From the NCBI RefSeq assembly GCF_900095265.1, contig NZ_LT607653.1, positions 186,001 through 250,000 of the forward strand: a stretch of 64,000 nucleotides of DNA, read 5' to 3'. The notes beneath the pieces were generated by a model. That model did not search any database, was not told the DNA's origin, and worked only from the letters and a program-made list of their open reading frames with translations. Shown in pieces: positions 26,739 to 37,076 of the stretch. Each line of letters starts with the position of its first letter. The stretch's first letter is position 1. Source of the stretch: Janthinobacterium sp. UMAB-56 (GTDB lineage: Bacteria; Pseudomonadota; Gammaproteobacteria; Burkholderiales; Burkholderiaceae_D). The position numbers and the translations under genes were made by a program.

Positions 26739-28682
26739 ATGGGTAGAATTATCGGTATCGATCTGGGAACCACAAATTCCTGCGTTTCCATCATGGAAAA
26801 CGGTCAGCCAAAGGTAATCGAAAACGCTGAAGGCGCACGCACGACGCCGTCGATTATTGCTTATCAGGAAGATGGCGAAATTCTCGTCGGCGCGCCAGCG
26901 AAACGCCAGGCCGTGACCAATCCGAAGAACACGCTGTACGCAGTCAAGCGTCTGATCGGTCGCAAGTTCGACGAAAAAGAAGTACAAAAAGACATCGCGC
27001 TGATGCCTTACCAAATCATGAAGGCCGACAACGGCGATGCATGGATCGGCGTACGCGACAAAAAACTGGCGCCGCCGCAAATTTCGGCTGAAGTCCTGCG
27101 CAAGATGAAGAAAACGGCAGAAGACTACCTCGGCGAAGAAGTCACCGAAGCCGTCATCACTGTGCCTGCTTATTTCAACGATTCGCAGCGTCAAGCGACC
27201 AAGGATGCCGGCCGTATCGCTGGCCTGGACGTCAAGCGCATCATCAACGAGCCAACCGCAGCAGCGCTGGCATTCGGCCTGGACAAGACCGAAAAAGGCG
27301 ACCGTAAAATCGCCGTGTATGACTTGGGTGGCGGTACGTTCGACGTGTCGATCATCGAAATCGCGGATGTTGATGGGGAAAAACAATTTGAAGTGCTGTC
27401 GACCAACGGCGACACCTTCCTGGGCGGCGAAGACTTCGATCAGCGCGTCATCGATTACATCATCGACGAGTTCAAGAAGATCAACGGCATCGACCTGAAA
27501 AAAGATCCGATCGCTCTGCAGCGCATCAAGGCTTCGGCCGAGCGCGCGAAGATCGAATTGTCGTCGTCGCAACAAACCGAGATCAATGAGCCATACATCG
27601 CCATGGCGAACGGCGCACCGGTCCACTTGAACCTGAAGATGACCCGCGCCAAGCTGGAATCCCTGGTGGAAGAGCTGATCACGGCCACCATGGAGCCATG
27701 CCGCATCGCCATCAAAGATGCAGGCGTGAAAGTGTCGGACATCGATGACATCATCCTGGTCGGCGGTATGACCCGTATGCCGAAGGTGCAGGAAAAAGTG
27801 AAGGAATTCTTCGGCAAGGATCCACGCAAGGATGTGAACCCGGACGAAGCCGTCGCCGTGGGCGCAGCGATTCAAGGTTCGGTCCTGTCGGGCGAACGCA
27901 AGGACTTGCTGTTGCTGGACGTCACCCCTCTGTCCCTGGGTATCGAAACCCTGGGCGGCGTGATGACCAAGATGATTCACAAAAACACGACGATTCCGAC
28001 CAAGTTCAGCCAGGTATTCTCGACGGCCGACGACAACCAGCCTGCGGTGACCATCAAGGTCTTCCAGGGTGAGCGCGAAATCGCTGCCGGCAACAAGGGT
28101 CTGGGCGAATTCAATCTGGAAGGCATCCCGCCAGCATCGCGCGGCACGCCACAGATCGAAGTGACCTTCGACATCGACGCCAACGGCATCTTGCATGTCG
28201 GCGCGAAAGACAAGGCCACCGGCAAGGAAAACAAGATCACGATCAAGGCCAATTCCGGCTTGACCGAGGCTGAAATCCAGAAGATGGTCAAAGACGCCGA
28301 GTTGAACGCAGAAGAAGACAAGAAGGTCAAAGAATTGGCCGAGTCGCGCAACCAGGCCGATGCTCTGGTACACTCGACCCGGAAATCCTTGACCGAATAC
28401 GGCGATAAGCTCGATGCGGGCGAGAAAGAGAAGATCGAAGCGGCAATCACCGACCTGGAAGCAAGTATCAAGGCGGGTGACAAGGCTGAGATCGACGCCA
28501 AGGTGGAAGCACTGTCGAGCGCATCGCAGAAACTGGGCGAAAAAATGTATGCCGACATGCAAGCGCAGCAAGCTGCCGGCGGCGCGGAAGGTGCACAGCA
28601 AGCTGCTGGCGCATCGGACGCAGGCGCCAAGCAAGACGATGTTGTCGATGCTGACTTCAAGGAAGTCAAAGACAGCAAGTAA
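26739..28682 (+). CDS. dnaK: Molecular chaperone DnaK (Hsp70)
   Basis: DnaK is the ATP-driven Hsp70 that binds exposed hydrophobic segments of proteins. The 647-residue protein has the N-terminal phosphate loop [10 protein letters not shown] (5-14), the Hsp70 signatures [16 protein letters not shown] (seen as [12 protein letters not shown]) and [13 protein letters not shown], the linker [14 protein letters not shown], the substrate-binding domain, and the conserved C-terminal acidic end [20 protein letters not shown] precedes the ATG. It lies between grpE and dnaJ, with its own sigma-32 promoter and a terminator-like hairpin after it. Confidence 0.98.
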   Translation: MGRIIGIDLGTTNSCVSIMENGQPKVIENAEGARTTPSIIAYQEDGEILVGAPAKRQAVTNPKNTLYAVKRLIGRKFDEKEVQKDIALMPYQIMKADNGDAWIGVRDKKLAPPQISAEVLRKMKKTAEDYLGEEVTEAVITVPAYFNDSQRQATKDAGRIAGLDVKRIINEPTAAALAFGLDKTEKGDRKIAVYDLGGGTFDVSIIEIADVDGEKQFEVLSTNGDTFLGGEDFDQRVIDYIIDEFKKINGIDLKKDPIALQRIKASAERAKIELSSSQQTEINEPYIAMANGAPVHLNLKMTRAKLESLVEELITATMEPCRIAIKDAGVKVSDIDDIILVGGMTRMPKVQEKVKEFFGKDPRKDVNPDEAVAVGAAIQGSVLSGERKDLLLLDVTPLSLGIETLGGVMTKMIHKNTTIPTKFSQVFSTADDNQPAVTIKVFQGEREIAAGNKGLGEFNLEGIPPASRGTPQIEVTFDIDANGILHVGAKDKATGKENKITIKANSGLTEAEIQKMVKDAELNAEEDKKVKELAESRNQADALVHSTRKSLTEYGDKLDAGEKEKIEAAITDLEASIKAGDKAEIDAKVEALSSASQKLGEKMYADMQAQQAAGGAEGAQQAAGASDAGAKQDDVVDADFKEVKDSK

Positions 28683-28756
28683 GGTCTTGCGCTCCCATGA
28701 ACTGGGGGTAGCCGGGCTGAACGCTACATCGCGGGATTAGCCGCGAAGACCGGCCG

Positions 28757-28796
28757 AGCCGAGTCGTTGCCCAGTGCAGCACTCGACTCGGCTTTT
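28757..28796 (+). terminator. Intra-cluster hairpin between dnaK and dnaJ
   Basis: AGCCGAGTCG (28757-28766) pairs perfectly with CGACTCGGCT (28784-28793) and is followed by a T run. A smaller AGTGC/GCACT stem can form in the loop. It looks like a real intrinsic terminator between dnaK and dnaJ, so dnaJ would be made only by read-through. Confidence 0.85.
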
Positions 28797-28842
28797 TCGT
28801 GTAATTTTTACATCAGTAGATAGACTGCAAGGTGCCGACAAC

Positions 28843-29976
28843 ATGGCAAAGCGAGATTTTTACGAGACACTCGGTGTCGCAAAAAATGCTTCGGAAGAAG
28901 AGATCAAAAAGTCTTACCGTAAACTGGCGATGAAATACCATCCGGACCGCAATCCGGATAGCAAGGAATCGGAAGAAAAGTTTAAGGAAGTCAAAGAAGC
29001 CTACGAGATGCTGACCAATCCGGAAAAGCGCGATGCGTATGACCGTTATGGTCACGCCGGCGTAGACCCGAACATGGGCGGCGGTGGCGGCTTCGGCGGC
29101 GGTGCTGGCGGCTTTGCCGACAGTTTCGGCGATATCTTCGGCGACATCTTTGGCGGTGGCGGTGGACGCAGCCGCAATGCGGGGCCACAGGTGTACCGTG
29201 GCGCCGACTTGCGCTACAACCTGGAAATTACACTGGAGCAAGCTGCACACGGCTTCGACACGACCATCCGCGTGCCGAGTTGGGACAAGTGCGACACTTG
29301 CCACGGCAGCGGCGCCAAGCCGGGCACCTCGCCGACCACCTGCGGTACCTGTGGTGGCCACGGCCAGGTGCGCATGCAGCAAGGTTTCTTCAGCATCCAG
29401 CAAACGTGCCCTAAATGCCATGGCAGCGGCAAGGTCATCACCGACCCGTGCACGCCATGCGGTGGCGCCGGTCGCATCAAGCGCAACAAGACGCTGGAAG
29501 TGAAGATACCTGTCGGTATCGACAACGGCATGCGTATCCGCTCGTCCGGCAACGGCGAGCCGGGCACGAATGGCGGTCCGGCGGGCGACCTGTACGTGGA
29601 AATCCACATCAAGCCGCACGCCGTATTCCAGCGTGAAGGCGACGACCTGCATTGCGAAATGCCGATCTCGTTCACCAAGGCGGCACTGGGCGGCGAAATC
29701 GAAGTGCCGACCCTGAACGGCAAAGTGTCGTTCACCATCCCGGAAGGCACGCAGTCGGGTAAAACCTTCCGCCTGAAGGGCAAGGGCATCAAGGGCGTGC
29801 GCTCCGGTTACGCGGGCGACCTGTTCTGCCACGTGGCCATCGAAACACCGGTGAAATTGACGGAAAAACAAAAAGACCTGCTGCGTGACTTTGAAAAGTC
29901 GACGACCGAGGGCGGTGCCAAGCACAGTCCGCAAAGCAAGACCTGGAAAGACAAGGTCAAGGATTTTTTTGAGTAA
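28843..29976 (+). CDS. dnaJ: Co-chaperone DnaJ (Hsp40)
   Basis: DnaJ delivers substrates to DnaK and stimulates its ATPase. The 377-residue type I Hsp40 has a J-domain with HPD at 33-35, a Gly/Phe-rich stretch (about 75-112), four CxxCxGxG zinc-finger repeats ([32 protein letters not shown]) at about 147-210, and the C-terminal substrate domain. The ATG at 28843 has AAGGTG upstream. The 69-bp upstream extension lies in the intergenic terminator region and is rejected. Confidence 0.97.
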   Translation: MAKRDFYETLGVAKNASEEEIKKSYRKLAMKYHPDRNPDSKESEEKFKEVKEAYEMLTNPEKRDAYDRYGHAGVDPNMGGGGGFGGGAGGFADSFGDIFGDIFGGGGGRSRNAGPQVYRGADLRYNLEITLEQAAHGFDTTIRVPSWDKCDTCHGSGAKPGTSPTTCGTCGGHGQVRMQQGFFSIQQTCPKCHGSGKVITDPCTPCGGAGRIKRNKTLEVKIPVGIDNGMRIRSSGNGEPGTNGGPAGDLYVEIHIKPHAVFQREGDDLHCEMPISFTKAALGGEIEVPTLNGKVSFTIPEGTQSGKTFRLKGKGIKGVRSGYAGDLFCHVAIETPVKLTEKQKDLLRDFEKSTTEGGAKHSPQSKTWKDKVKDFFE

Positions 29977-29993
29977 GCACACGTAATACCATG

Positions 29994-30027
29994 CGCCGGG
30001 ATGCTTAAACATCCCGGCGTTTTTTTA
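29994..30027 (+). terminator. Intrinsic terminator after dnaJ
   Basis: CGCCGGGATG pairs with CATCCCGGCG across a six-base loop and is followed by seven T residues. Confidence 0.92.
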
Positions 30028-30114
30028 CCCAGCTTGACTCAATATCTGCGCGCATCGCACGCTAACGCACGCGATCGGCGCGCTGTTCAGGCGAACTTAC
30101 TTCATGGGAGCGAT

Positions 30115-30786
30115 ATGACCGAACCGAAAAATGGCCTGGCCCTGGCGGAACTGCTGCAGCGTAACCGCCGCTGGGCCGACTCGATGGTGGCGAAAGACCC
30201 GAACTTCTTCAAGAACCTGGAAGCGCAAACTTCACCCGAATACCTGTGGATCGGCTGCTCCGACAGCCGCGTGCCGGCCAACGAACTGCTGGGCATGGCG
30301 CCTGGCGACGTGTTTGTGCACCGTAATATTGCCAACGTGGTCGTCCATTCCGACCTCAATTGCCTGTCCGTCCTGCAATTTGCCGTGGACGTGCTGAAAG
30401 TCAAACATGTCATCATCGTCGGCCATTACGGCTGTAAAGGCGTGCATGCGGCCATGACGGGGACGCGCATCGGCCTGGTCGACAACTGGCTGCGTCACGT
30501 CCAGGACGTGGGCCAGAAACACGAGCGCTACCTGGGCGACGTGCTGACCAGCCGCCAGCGCGGCGACCGCCTGTGCGAATTGAATGTGGTCGAGCAAGTC
30601 TTGAACGTGTGCCAGACCACCATCGTGCAAGATGCGTGGGAACGTGGCCAGGAACTCAGCGTCCATGGCTGGGTGTATGGCTTGAAGGATGGCTTGCTGA
30701 ACGACCTGGAAGTGACCGTCACGGCAGGCCACGAACTGGCGCCGCGCATGGCGACCCGCCTGGCCCGCTACGAAGCGACGGCGTAA
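30115..30786 (+). CDS. can: Beta-class carbonic anhydrase
   Basis: This enzyme interconverts CO2 and bicarbonate to supply carboxylases and buffer pH. The 223-residue beta-class enzyme has zinc ligands Cys48 (in CSDSR, with the Asp50-Arg52 dyad), His104 and Cys107 (in HYGC). The ATG at 30115 is chosen because GGGAG lies just upstream. The longer in-frame extension begins inside the dnaJ terminator and is rejected. It is a single-gene unit. Confidence 0.95.
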   Translation: MTEPKNGLALAELLQRNRRWADSMVAKDPNFFKNLEAQTSPEYLWIGCSDSRVPANELLGMAPGDVFVHRNIANVVVHSDLNCLSVLQFAVDVLKVKHVIIVGHYGCKGVHAAMTGTRIGLVDNWLRHVQDVGQKHERYLGDVLTSRQRGDRLCELNVVEQVLNVCQTTIVQDAWERGQELSVHGWVYGLKDGLLNDLEVTVTAGHELAPRMATRLARYEATA

Positions 30787-30951
30787 GCAACGCTGGCGCC
30801 GCGCCTATGGCGCGGCGCCTCTCAGGCGGCCGGGTCTGCCTGCAGTGGACTTCCCCCGGTTGCTCGGCACATTCCCCTGCCGGCCGTCATGAAAGTAGCG
30901 AGACTTTCGGTGCGCCGCTCGGCGCGCAAGCGCCGGGACATGCAGCGATAA

Positions 30952-31845
30952 CTATTTCAACATGCTGCGCGCCGCCGCGATGATGTGCCGCGACAGCTGC
31001 TCCAGGCGCGGCGATTGCACCTTCCACGTGTGCCAGTACAGGGCCACGTCGGCCGGGGTCTTGGGCGTGAGCATTTCTACCAGTTCACCATCCGTGTTTG
31101 CTTTCAGCAGCAGCTCGGGCACCATGCCATAACCGAGACCGTAGCGGATGGCGTTGAAGTGCGAGGTGGCGCCCGGCACGTAATGGCAGGGGTAGGCCCC
31201 TTCGGGCAGCCCCAGCGCTTCTTGCAGGAACGACGATTGCAAGGTGTCCTTGCGCGTGTAGGCGACGACGGGCGCCGTGCGGGCCGCCTTGCGCGTCAGG
31301 CCATGCGCGAACCACTGCTGGCGAAACGCCGGCGTGGCCACCAGCCAGTAACGCATCACCCCCAGCGGCTCGGCCGTGCAGCCGCGCATTGGCTTGGGCT
31401 CGGTGCTGATGCAGCCAATCGCCATGCCCGTCTCCAGCAGGGTATACGTGTGGTCCTGGTCTTCCACGGTCAGGTCCAGCAGCACGCGCTCGCGTATCAG
31501 CACCTCGGACAAGGCGGGGAAAAACCAGGTACCCATCGAATCCGCGTTCAGCGCCAGCACCAGGGTCAGCGGGGCATCCTGCTGCACCGCCAGTTCCGCC
31601 TGCAAATCGGCTTCCAGCAGCTTGGCGCGCTTCAGGTATTGCATCAGGCGCTGGCCCATGCGCGTGGCGCGCGCGGGACGGCTACGCACGATCAGCGCAT
31701 TGCCCAGCTGGCTTTCCAGCGCCCGCACCCTCTGCGAAATGGCGGGCGACGTCAGGTGCAGCCGTAGCGCCGCCTGCTCGAAACTGCCCGTTTCGACGAC
31801 GGCGCGGAACGCTTCCGTGTGCTTGGGATTGAGATCCATGGTCAT
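30952..31845 (-). CDS. LysR-family regulator, ArgP/LysG-like
   Basis: This 297-residue LysR-type regulator resembles ArgP (IciA)/LysG: HTH with FEQAALRLHLTSPAISQRVRALE at about 23-45, and effector-domain segments NADSMGTWFFPAL and PGATSHFNAIRYGLGYGM typical of that subfamily. ArgP responds to arginine and lysine and commonly activates an amino-acid exporter. No lysE-like gene is adjacent here, so the target is unknown. It is divergent from a PBP1a-type gene, with a TTATCAA/TTGATAA dyad in the gap. Confidence 0.85.
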   Translation of the reverse strand: MTMDLNPKHTEAFRAVVETGSFEQAALRLHLTSPAISQRVRALESQLGNALIVRSRPARATRMGQRLMQYLKRAKLLEADLQAELAVQQDAPLTLVLALNADSMGTWFFPALSEVLIRERVLLDLTVEDQDHTYTLLETGMAIGCISTEPKPMRGCTAEPLGVMRYWLVATPAFRQQWFAHGLTRKAARTAPVVAYTRKDTLQSSFLQEALGLPEGAYPCHYVPGATSHFNAIRYGLGYGMVPELLLKANTDGELVEMLTPKTPADVALYWHTWKVQSPRLEQLSRHIIAAARSMLK

Positions 31846-31864
31846 CGCTTTGCATAAGAAAAAT

Positions 31865-31897
31865 TTATCAATACTAAATAATACTTACTTTTGATAA
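31865..31897. promoter_or_regulatory. Dyad between ArgP-like and PBP1a-like genes
   Basis: TTATCAA (31865-31871) and TTGATAA (31891-31897) form a 7-bp inverted repeat around an AT-rich 19-bp centre, immediately before the ArgP-like start. It is a candidate regulator site or overlapping promoters, with low confidence. Confidence 0.35.
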
Positions 31898-31983
31898 GGA
31901 TAGGTGTGTTGCAGTGCACAATGCTTCTTTGATGGAGTGCAGCGTACCCGTATGCGGCCTCCTGGCAGCAAGGAAATACCACC

Positions 31984-34413
31984 ATGGAAGCACAAGCGAA
32001 CGACACGACCACCCGCAAGCCGCCATCGAAGCTGGCGCGCAATCTGAAATTCGGCCTGGGATTGACCCTGGGCCTGGGCATGGCCGCCGCGCTGGCAGGC
32101 GGCTGGTGGCTGCGCCAGGCGTGGCAGGATTTGCCGGCCGTCGAGCACCTGGCGCAGTACAAGCCTGCGCTGCCGCTGCGCATTTTCTCCAGCGAAGGCG
32201 AGCTGCTGGCCGAATACGGCGAAGAGCGCCGCGAATTTTTGCCCTTGCAAGACATCCCGCTGCGCATGCGCCAGGCCTTGCTGGCCATCGAGGATGCGCG
32301 TTTCTACGAGCATGGCGCCGTCGATTTCTATGGCTTGACGCGCGCCACGCTCGCCAACGTCGTCACGGGCCACCATGCGCAGGGCGCCAGCACCATCACC
32401 ATGCAGGTGGCGCGCGATTTCTTCCTGTCGCGCGAAAAGACCGTGCAGCGCAAGCTGACGGAGATGCTGCTCGCCTACAAGCTGGAACAGCACTACGGCA
32501 AGGACAAGCTGCTGGAACTGTATATGAACCAGATTTACCTGGGCGAGCGTTCCTACGGCTTTTCCGCCGCTTCGAACATTTATTTCGACAAGCCCCTGGC
32601 CGACGTCAGCATCGCCGAAGCGGCCATGCTGGCCGGCCTGCCGAAGGCGCCGTCGGCCTATAACCCCGTCGCCAATCCGCAGCGCGCCACCGTGCGCCAG
32701 CATTACATCCTGCAGCGCATGCGTGAACTCGGCTACATCACGCCAGCCGAATACGCCGCCGCCGTGGCGGAGAAACTGGCGCTGAACAAGCACCGCAACA
32801 GCTCGGTGCACGCGGCCGCGTATGCGGTCGAGGAAGCGCGCCAGCTGATCTTGCAAAGTTATCCCGAAGGTGCCTACAGCATGGGCCTGGACGTGACGAC
32901 CACCATCCGCATGGCGCCGCAGCGCGCGGCCGACAAGTCGCTGCGCGATGGCTTGCTGAATGCCCAGGCGAGACGCGGCTACCGTGGTCCTGACGCGCGC
33001 CTGGCCGCCTCCGAAGACAGCGTGGCGCGCCAGCTGGCCCCCTATCCGGACAGCGGAGAAGTGCAAGCCGCCCTGGTGCGCAAAGTGGATACTTCCGGCA
33101 AGCGCCAACTCACGGCGCAGCTGCGCAATGGCGAGGAAATCATCGTGCTTGCATCCGATGCGCGACTGGGCGGCAAGTTGCCGCTCGACGGCAAGCGCGC
33201 CATCGTGGAAAACAGCGTCATCCGCGTGGTGCACGACGCGGCGAAAAGCCCTTGGCTGGTGAGCCAGCTGCCCGAGATGGAAGGCGCGCTCATTTCCGTC
33301 GAGGCGCACAGCGGCGAAATCGTCGCCATGGCGGGCGGCTTCGATTTTTACCGCAACCACTACAACCACGCCATGCAGGCCTACCGCCAGCCGGGCTCCA
33401 GCTTCAAGCCCTTTGTGTATTCGGCGGCGCTGGAAAAGGGGTACTTTCCCGGCACGGCCGTGGATGATACGCAGCGCCTGCTGCTGCCGCAGGAAACGGG
33501 CGCCCGGCCCTGGCGTCCGCGCAATTACGGTAACAACTATGAGGGCTTCATCAGTGTGCGGCGCGGCCTCGTGCGCTCGAAAAACCTCGTTGCCGTCAGC
33601 CTGATGCAGGCAGCCGGTCCCGGCTACGTGCAGCACTACGCCACGCGCTTCGGCTTCGAGGGCGCGCGCAATCCTGTCTCCCTGCCGCTGGCCTTGGGGG
33701 CAGGCGCCGTCACGCCGCTGCAGCTGGCGCAGTCGTATGCCGTATTTGCCAACGGCGGCATGCAAATGCCGCCGAAATTGATCAAGGAAGTGCGCAGCCG
33801 CAGCGGTGCGGTGCTGTTCAGCGATGCGACGCCGCGCGCCAAGGGCGAGCCGGCACCAGGCACGCAAGTCATCTCCACCCGTAATGCCTACGTCATGGAC
33901 AGCATGCTGCGCGACGTCGTCAAGAGCGGCACGGGACGCGGCGCGCTGGCCCTGGGACGCAGCGACGCGGCCGGCAAGACGGGGACGTCGAACAATGCGT
34001 ATGACGCCTGGTTCGCCGGCTATTCCTCGGGCCTGGTGTCCGTCGTCTGGCTCGGCTACGACCAGCCTAAAAGCCTGGGCAACGCCACGGGCGGCACCCT
34101 GGCGCTGCCCGTCTGGCGCGACTACATGCAGGTGGCCGTGCAGGGCCGCCGCGAGCAGGTGCTGGCCGAACCGCCAGGCCTGGCCCTGCTCGATGGCGAT
34201 TATGTGTATGCCGAATACCTGGCCGGCGACTGTCTGCGAGACAGCCACGCCTTCATCCACAGCAGCGTCAGTTGCGGCAGCGACGGTGCCGATACGCGCA
34301 TGGCGCACGGTGACGCTGGCGATGGCGGCTCCGGCACGGCCACAAACGAAGCGCGCACCCTGAGCGAAGCGCGCGAACGCGAACAAATTCTCAAATCATT
34401 TTCGGAAGAGTAA
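31984..34413 (+). CDS. Class A penicillin-binding protein 1a-type (transglycosylase/transpeptidase)
   Basis: This bifunctional inner-membrane enzyme polymerises and crosslinks peptidoglycan. The 809-residue protein has a short cytoplasmic tail, a membrane anchor (about 23-43), and a GT51 domain with EDARFYEHGAVD (catalytic Glu103) and QGASTITMQ (133-141). The transpeptidase has active-site SSFK (Ser472, Lys475), SKN (532-534) and KTG (665-667). All catalytic residues are present. The C-terminal tail is polar and His/Ser/Asp-rich. It is PBP1A/PbpC-like, and which paralogue it is cannot be fixed by eye. The TRIC-family gene follows after 4 bp. Confidence 0.93.
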   Translation: MEAQANDTTTRKPPSKLARNLKFGLGLTLGLGMAAALAGGWWLRQAWQDLPAVEHLAQYKPALPLRIFSSEGELLAEYGEERREFLPLQDIPLRMRQALLAIEDARFYEHGAVDFYGLTRATLANVVTGHHAQGASTITMQVARDFFLSREKTVQRKLTEMLLAYKLEQHYGKDKLLELYMNQIYLGERSYGFSAASNIYFDKPLADVSIAEAAMLAGLPKAPSAYNPVANPQRATVRQHYILQRMRELGYITPAEYAAAVAEKLALNKHRNSSVHAAAYAVEEARQLILQSYPEGAYSMGLDVTTTIRMAPQRAADKSLRDGLLNAQARRGYRGPDARLAASEDSVARQLAPYPDSGEVQAALVRKVDTSGKRQLTAQLRNGEEIIVLASDARLGGKLPLDGKRAIVENSVIRVVHDAAKSPWLVSQLPEMEGALISVEAHSGEIVAMAGGFDFYRNHYNHAMQAYRQPGSSFKPFVYSAALEKGYFPGTAVDDTQRLLLPQETGARPWRPRNYGNNYEGFISVRRGLVRSKNLVAVSLMQAAGPGYVQHYATRFGFEGARNPVSLPLALGAGAVTPLQLAQSYAVFANGGMQMPPKLIKEVRSRSGAVLFSDATPRAKGEPAPGTQVISTRNAYVMDSMLRDVVKSGTGRGALALGRSDAAGKTGTSNNAYDAWFAGYSSGLVSVVWLGYDQPKSLGNATGGTLALPVWRDYMQVAVQGRREQVLAEPPGLALLDGDYVYAEYLAGDCLRDSHAFIHSSVSCGSDGADTRMAHGDAGDGGSGTATNEARTLSEAREREQILKSFSEE

Positions 34414-34417
34414 GAGC

Positions 34418-35041
34418 ATGCTGTTATATACGATTTACCTGGTGGCGATTGTTGCCGAAGCGATGTCCGGCGCCATCATGGGCATGCGACGCGGCATGGA
34501 TTTGTTCGGCATCTGCATGATCGGCACCGTCACGGCGCTCGGTGGCGGCACCGTGCGCGACGTGCTGCTGGGGCACTATCCGCTGGGCTGGATCGCGCAT
34601 CCCGAATACCTGCTGTTTACCATCGGCGCGGCCGTCGTCACGGCCTTTGTTGCGCGCTACCTGCATCATCTGCGCGCGATTTTTTTGCTGGTCGATGGAC
34701 TGGGCCTGGTGGCGTTTTGCGTGATTGGCTGCGACATCGCCATGTCGGCCAAGATGCATCCGGCCATCGTCGTGCTGGCGGGGATGATCACGGGCGTCTT
34801 CGGCGGCCTGCTGCGCGATATCCTGTGCAACCAGATTCCCCTGGTGCTGCAGCGCGAAGTGTATGCCACCGTGGCCCTGTTTACGGGCAGCCTGTACGTG
34901 GGTCTGCTGTACTTCAAGGTCGACAGCTCCGTGGCGCAGCTGGCTTCCATCGGCGCCGGCTTCCTGTTCCGCTTCCTGGCCCTGCACTTCGAGTGGCGCC
35001 TGCCGAATTTCAATGGCGACCGGATTCGCGGTTTTGAGTAA
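34418..35041 (+). CDS. TRIC-family cation channel (YicG/UPF0126)
   Basis: This 207-residue inner-membrane protein has seven hydrophobic helices. It carries the internally duplicated motif GGGTVRD (about 48-54) and FGGLLRD (about 129-135), typical of the UPF0126/trimeric intracellular cation channel family, whose bacterial members are homotrimeric potassium/sodium channels. The physiological role in bacteria is not well defined. It begins 4 bp after the PBP1a-type gene and is probably co-transcribed with it. Confidence 0.9.
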   Translation: MLLYTIYLVAIVAEAMSGAIMGMRRGMDLFGICMIGTVTALGGGTVRDVLLGHYPLGWIAHPEYLLFTIGAAVVTAFVARYLHHLRAIFLLVDGLGLVAFCVIGCDIAMSAKMHPAIVVLAGMITGVFGGLLRDILCNQIPLVLQREVYATVALFTGSLYVGLLYFKVDSSVAQLASIGAGFLFRFLALHFEWRLPNFNGDRIRGFE

Positions 35042-35137
35042 GGCTGTAGTCGCGTGAATATTTTTACGCGCCTTTAACCCCTTTTTCTCCGCCGCTGCGT
35101 TTCATGCTTATCACCCCAGCCAAATGGAGCAGAAGCG

Positions 35138-37027
35138 ATGTCCACCGTCCTCAAGATCACCCTGATACTGACTTTGCTGCTGTCGGCGGCCAGCCAGGCC
35201 GCTGACACGGCGCCGCGCAAGACCCTGGCGCCGTTCGCCAGCGAGCAGGCCTTGAGCAGCTACCTGCAGCAGTTGCAGGCGCGTCAGGCGGCCCTGCAAA
35301 GGGAGCAGCAGCGATTGCAGCGCGCCACGGTTCGATACATGGCGATGACAGCGCCGGCAACGCCCGCCGCTCCCGCGCCGATGGCGGCGAACGTCGTGCC
35401 GGCGGCAGCGGCGGAAGCGGCCGAATCCGTCACCAATGTGCAGACGGCAGGCGTGGACGAAGGCGGCATCGTCAAGCTGCATGGCAAGCACCTGGTGATG
35501 CTCAGGCGCGGCAAGCTGTTCACCGTGCAGGTGGGGGGCAAGGCCCTGCAGCCCGTCGCGGCGCTCGATGCGTTCGCGCCGGGCAGCGACCCGTCTGGCA
35601 GCTGGTATGACGAAATGCTGATCGATGGCGACACGGTGGTGGTGATCGGCTACAGCTACAGCCGTGGCGGCACGGAGATCGGCCTGTTCGACATCGATGC
35701 GGACGGCAAGCTGGCGTACCGCTCCACGTATCACTTGCGCTCCAACGATTATTACTCGTCGCGCAATTACGCCAGTCGCCTGGTCGGCAGCAAACTGGTG
35801 TTCTATACGCCCCTGTCGCTGAACTTGCACCGGGGCGACCCGTTTGACGGCTTCCCTGCGCTGCGCCGCTGGCGCCCAGACGCCGTGCCGTCCGCCTTCA
35901 AGCGCATCGCCCCGGCCACGCGCATCTACCGCACGGATGACGAAGTTGAACCGGGCGCCGGCCTGATCCTGCACACGGTCACCGTGTGCGACCTGGCGCG
36001 GCGCGACATGCGCTGCGAAGCGACAGCCGTGATGGGGCCGCAGGGGCGCGTGTTTTATGTGTCGGGCGAATCCGTTTTCGTGTGGACCACCCGCCGGGGC
36101 AGCGACTCTGGCGTGTTCCGCCTTCCCCTTGATGGTTCGGCGCCCAGTGCGCTGAAGGTGGCCGGCGCGCCCGTCGACCAGTTCTCGTTCCTGGAAAGCG
36201 TTGATGGCCACTTGAACGTTTTGCTGCGCGCCGAAGGCCAGGGCGACGCGATGTGGGATAGCGCGTGGGGGCGCGGCGACCTGGCCTTGCTGCGCGTGCC
36301 ATTGACGTCGTTTTCCGATGGCCGCGACAGTGCGCCCGCCAGCAGCTACACGCCGTTGCCCGGTGGCGGCGGCGATGGTTTGCAGAACCGCTATGTGGGG
36401 TCCTATCTGTTATACGGCAATCCGGGTAATGCAGGACGCCGCAAGGCAGACCAGGCCTGGCCGCGCCAGCCCCTGTATGCCGTGCGCTGGGCTGATGCGG
36501 GCACCGTGCAAGCCTTGTCCCTGCCGCATGGCGTGGAGCGCATCGAGGCGTTGGGCAATGACGCCGTGGTGATCGGCGCGCAGGGCAAGGATCTGCACTT
36601 CAGCAGCATCCGCCTGGGGAGGCAGGCGGCGATTGCCACGCGTTACATCCGCGCCGATGCGGCGCAGGGCGAGTCGCGCAGCCACGGCTTTTTCTATAAG
36701 CCGCAAACGGCCAGCGAGGGCATGATCGGGCTGCCCATCCTGGGCGCGGACGAGCGGCCTGGCCGCAACAGCTCAGCTGCATCCGTTCTCTATCTGCGTA
36801 ACAGCGGCTTGCAGTTGACGCAACTGGGCGCGCTGGCGGCGCGGCCGGGCCAGGCGCCAGACGACGGCTGCCGCGCTTCCTGCGTGGACTGGTATGGCAA
36901 TGCGCGGCCCCTGTTCCTGCAGGGCAGGGTCTTCGCCCTGCTTGGCTATGAATTGGTGGAAGGGGCGCTCAAGGAGGGAAAGATCAGCGAAGTGCGCCGT
37001 GTCAGTTATGCGCCAGCTGCACGCTGA
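35138..37027 (+). CDS. Secreted beta-propeller domain protein (PF09826-like)
   Basis: This 629-residue exported protein has signal peptide MSTVLKITLILTLLLSAASQA and a short coiled-coil-like segment (about 38-66, LQARQAALQREQQRLQ). A Pro/Ala linker follows, then TNVQTAGVDEGGIVK (99-113), the hallmark start of the C-terminal secreted beta-propeller family (Beta_propel). The rest reads as WD-like beta strands. Function is unknown. GGAG precedes the ATG. An ECF sigma factor gene begins 49 bp after its stop and overlaps a single-pass membrane protein gene, so all three probably form one operon. Confidence 0.82.
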   Translation: MSTVLKITLILTLLLSAASQAADTAPRKTLAPFASEQALSSYLQQLQARQAALQREQQRLQRATVRYMAMTAPATPAAPAPMAANVVPAAAAEAAESVTNVQTAGVDEGGIVKLHGKHLVMLRRGKLFTVQVGGKALQPVAALDAFAPGSDPSGSWYDEMLIDGDTVVVIGYSYSRGGTEIGLFDIDADGKLAYRSTYHLRSNDYYSSRNYASRLVGSKLVFYTPLSLNLHRGDPFDGFPALRRWRPDAVPSAFKRIAPATRIYRTDDEVEPGAGLILHTVTVCDLARRDMRCEATAVMGPQGRVFYVSGESVFVWTTRRGSDSGVFRLPLDGSAPSALKVAGAPVDQFSFLESVDGHLNVLLRAEGQGDAMWDSAWGRGDLALLRVPLTSFSDGRDSAPASSYTPLPGGGGDGLQNRYVGSYLLYGNPGNAGRRKADQAWPRQPLYAVRWADAGTVQALSLPHGVERIEALGNDAVVIGAQGKDLHFSSIRLGRQAAIATRYIRADAAQGESRSHGFFYKPQTASEGMIGLPILGADERPGRNSSAASVLYLRNSGLQLTQLGALAARPGQAPDDGCRASCVDWYGNARPLFLQGRVFALLGYELVEGALKEGKISEVRRVSYAPAAR

Positions 37028-37076
37028 AGGCGTAGGGAAATTGTCGCTGCCGCGTAGTTCGGCTACACTGGTCCGC

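Noticed and set aside
26649-28634. Antisense ORF of 661 codons over dnaK
   Set aside because: It lies entirely opposite a highly conserved chaperone gene, has no ribosome binding site, and its product has no recognisable domain. Long open antisense frames are common in GC-rich genes.
31885-34386. Antisense ORF of 833 codons over the PBP1a-type gene
   Set aside because: The plus-strand gene carries every transglycosylase and transpeptidase motif. The antisense product is Arg/His/Ala-rich low complexity, typical of a codon-bias shadow.
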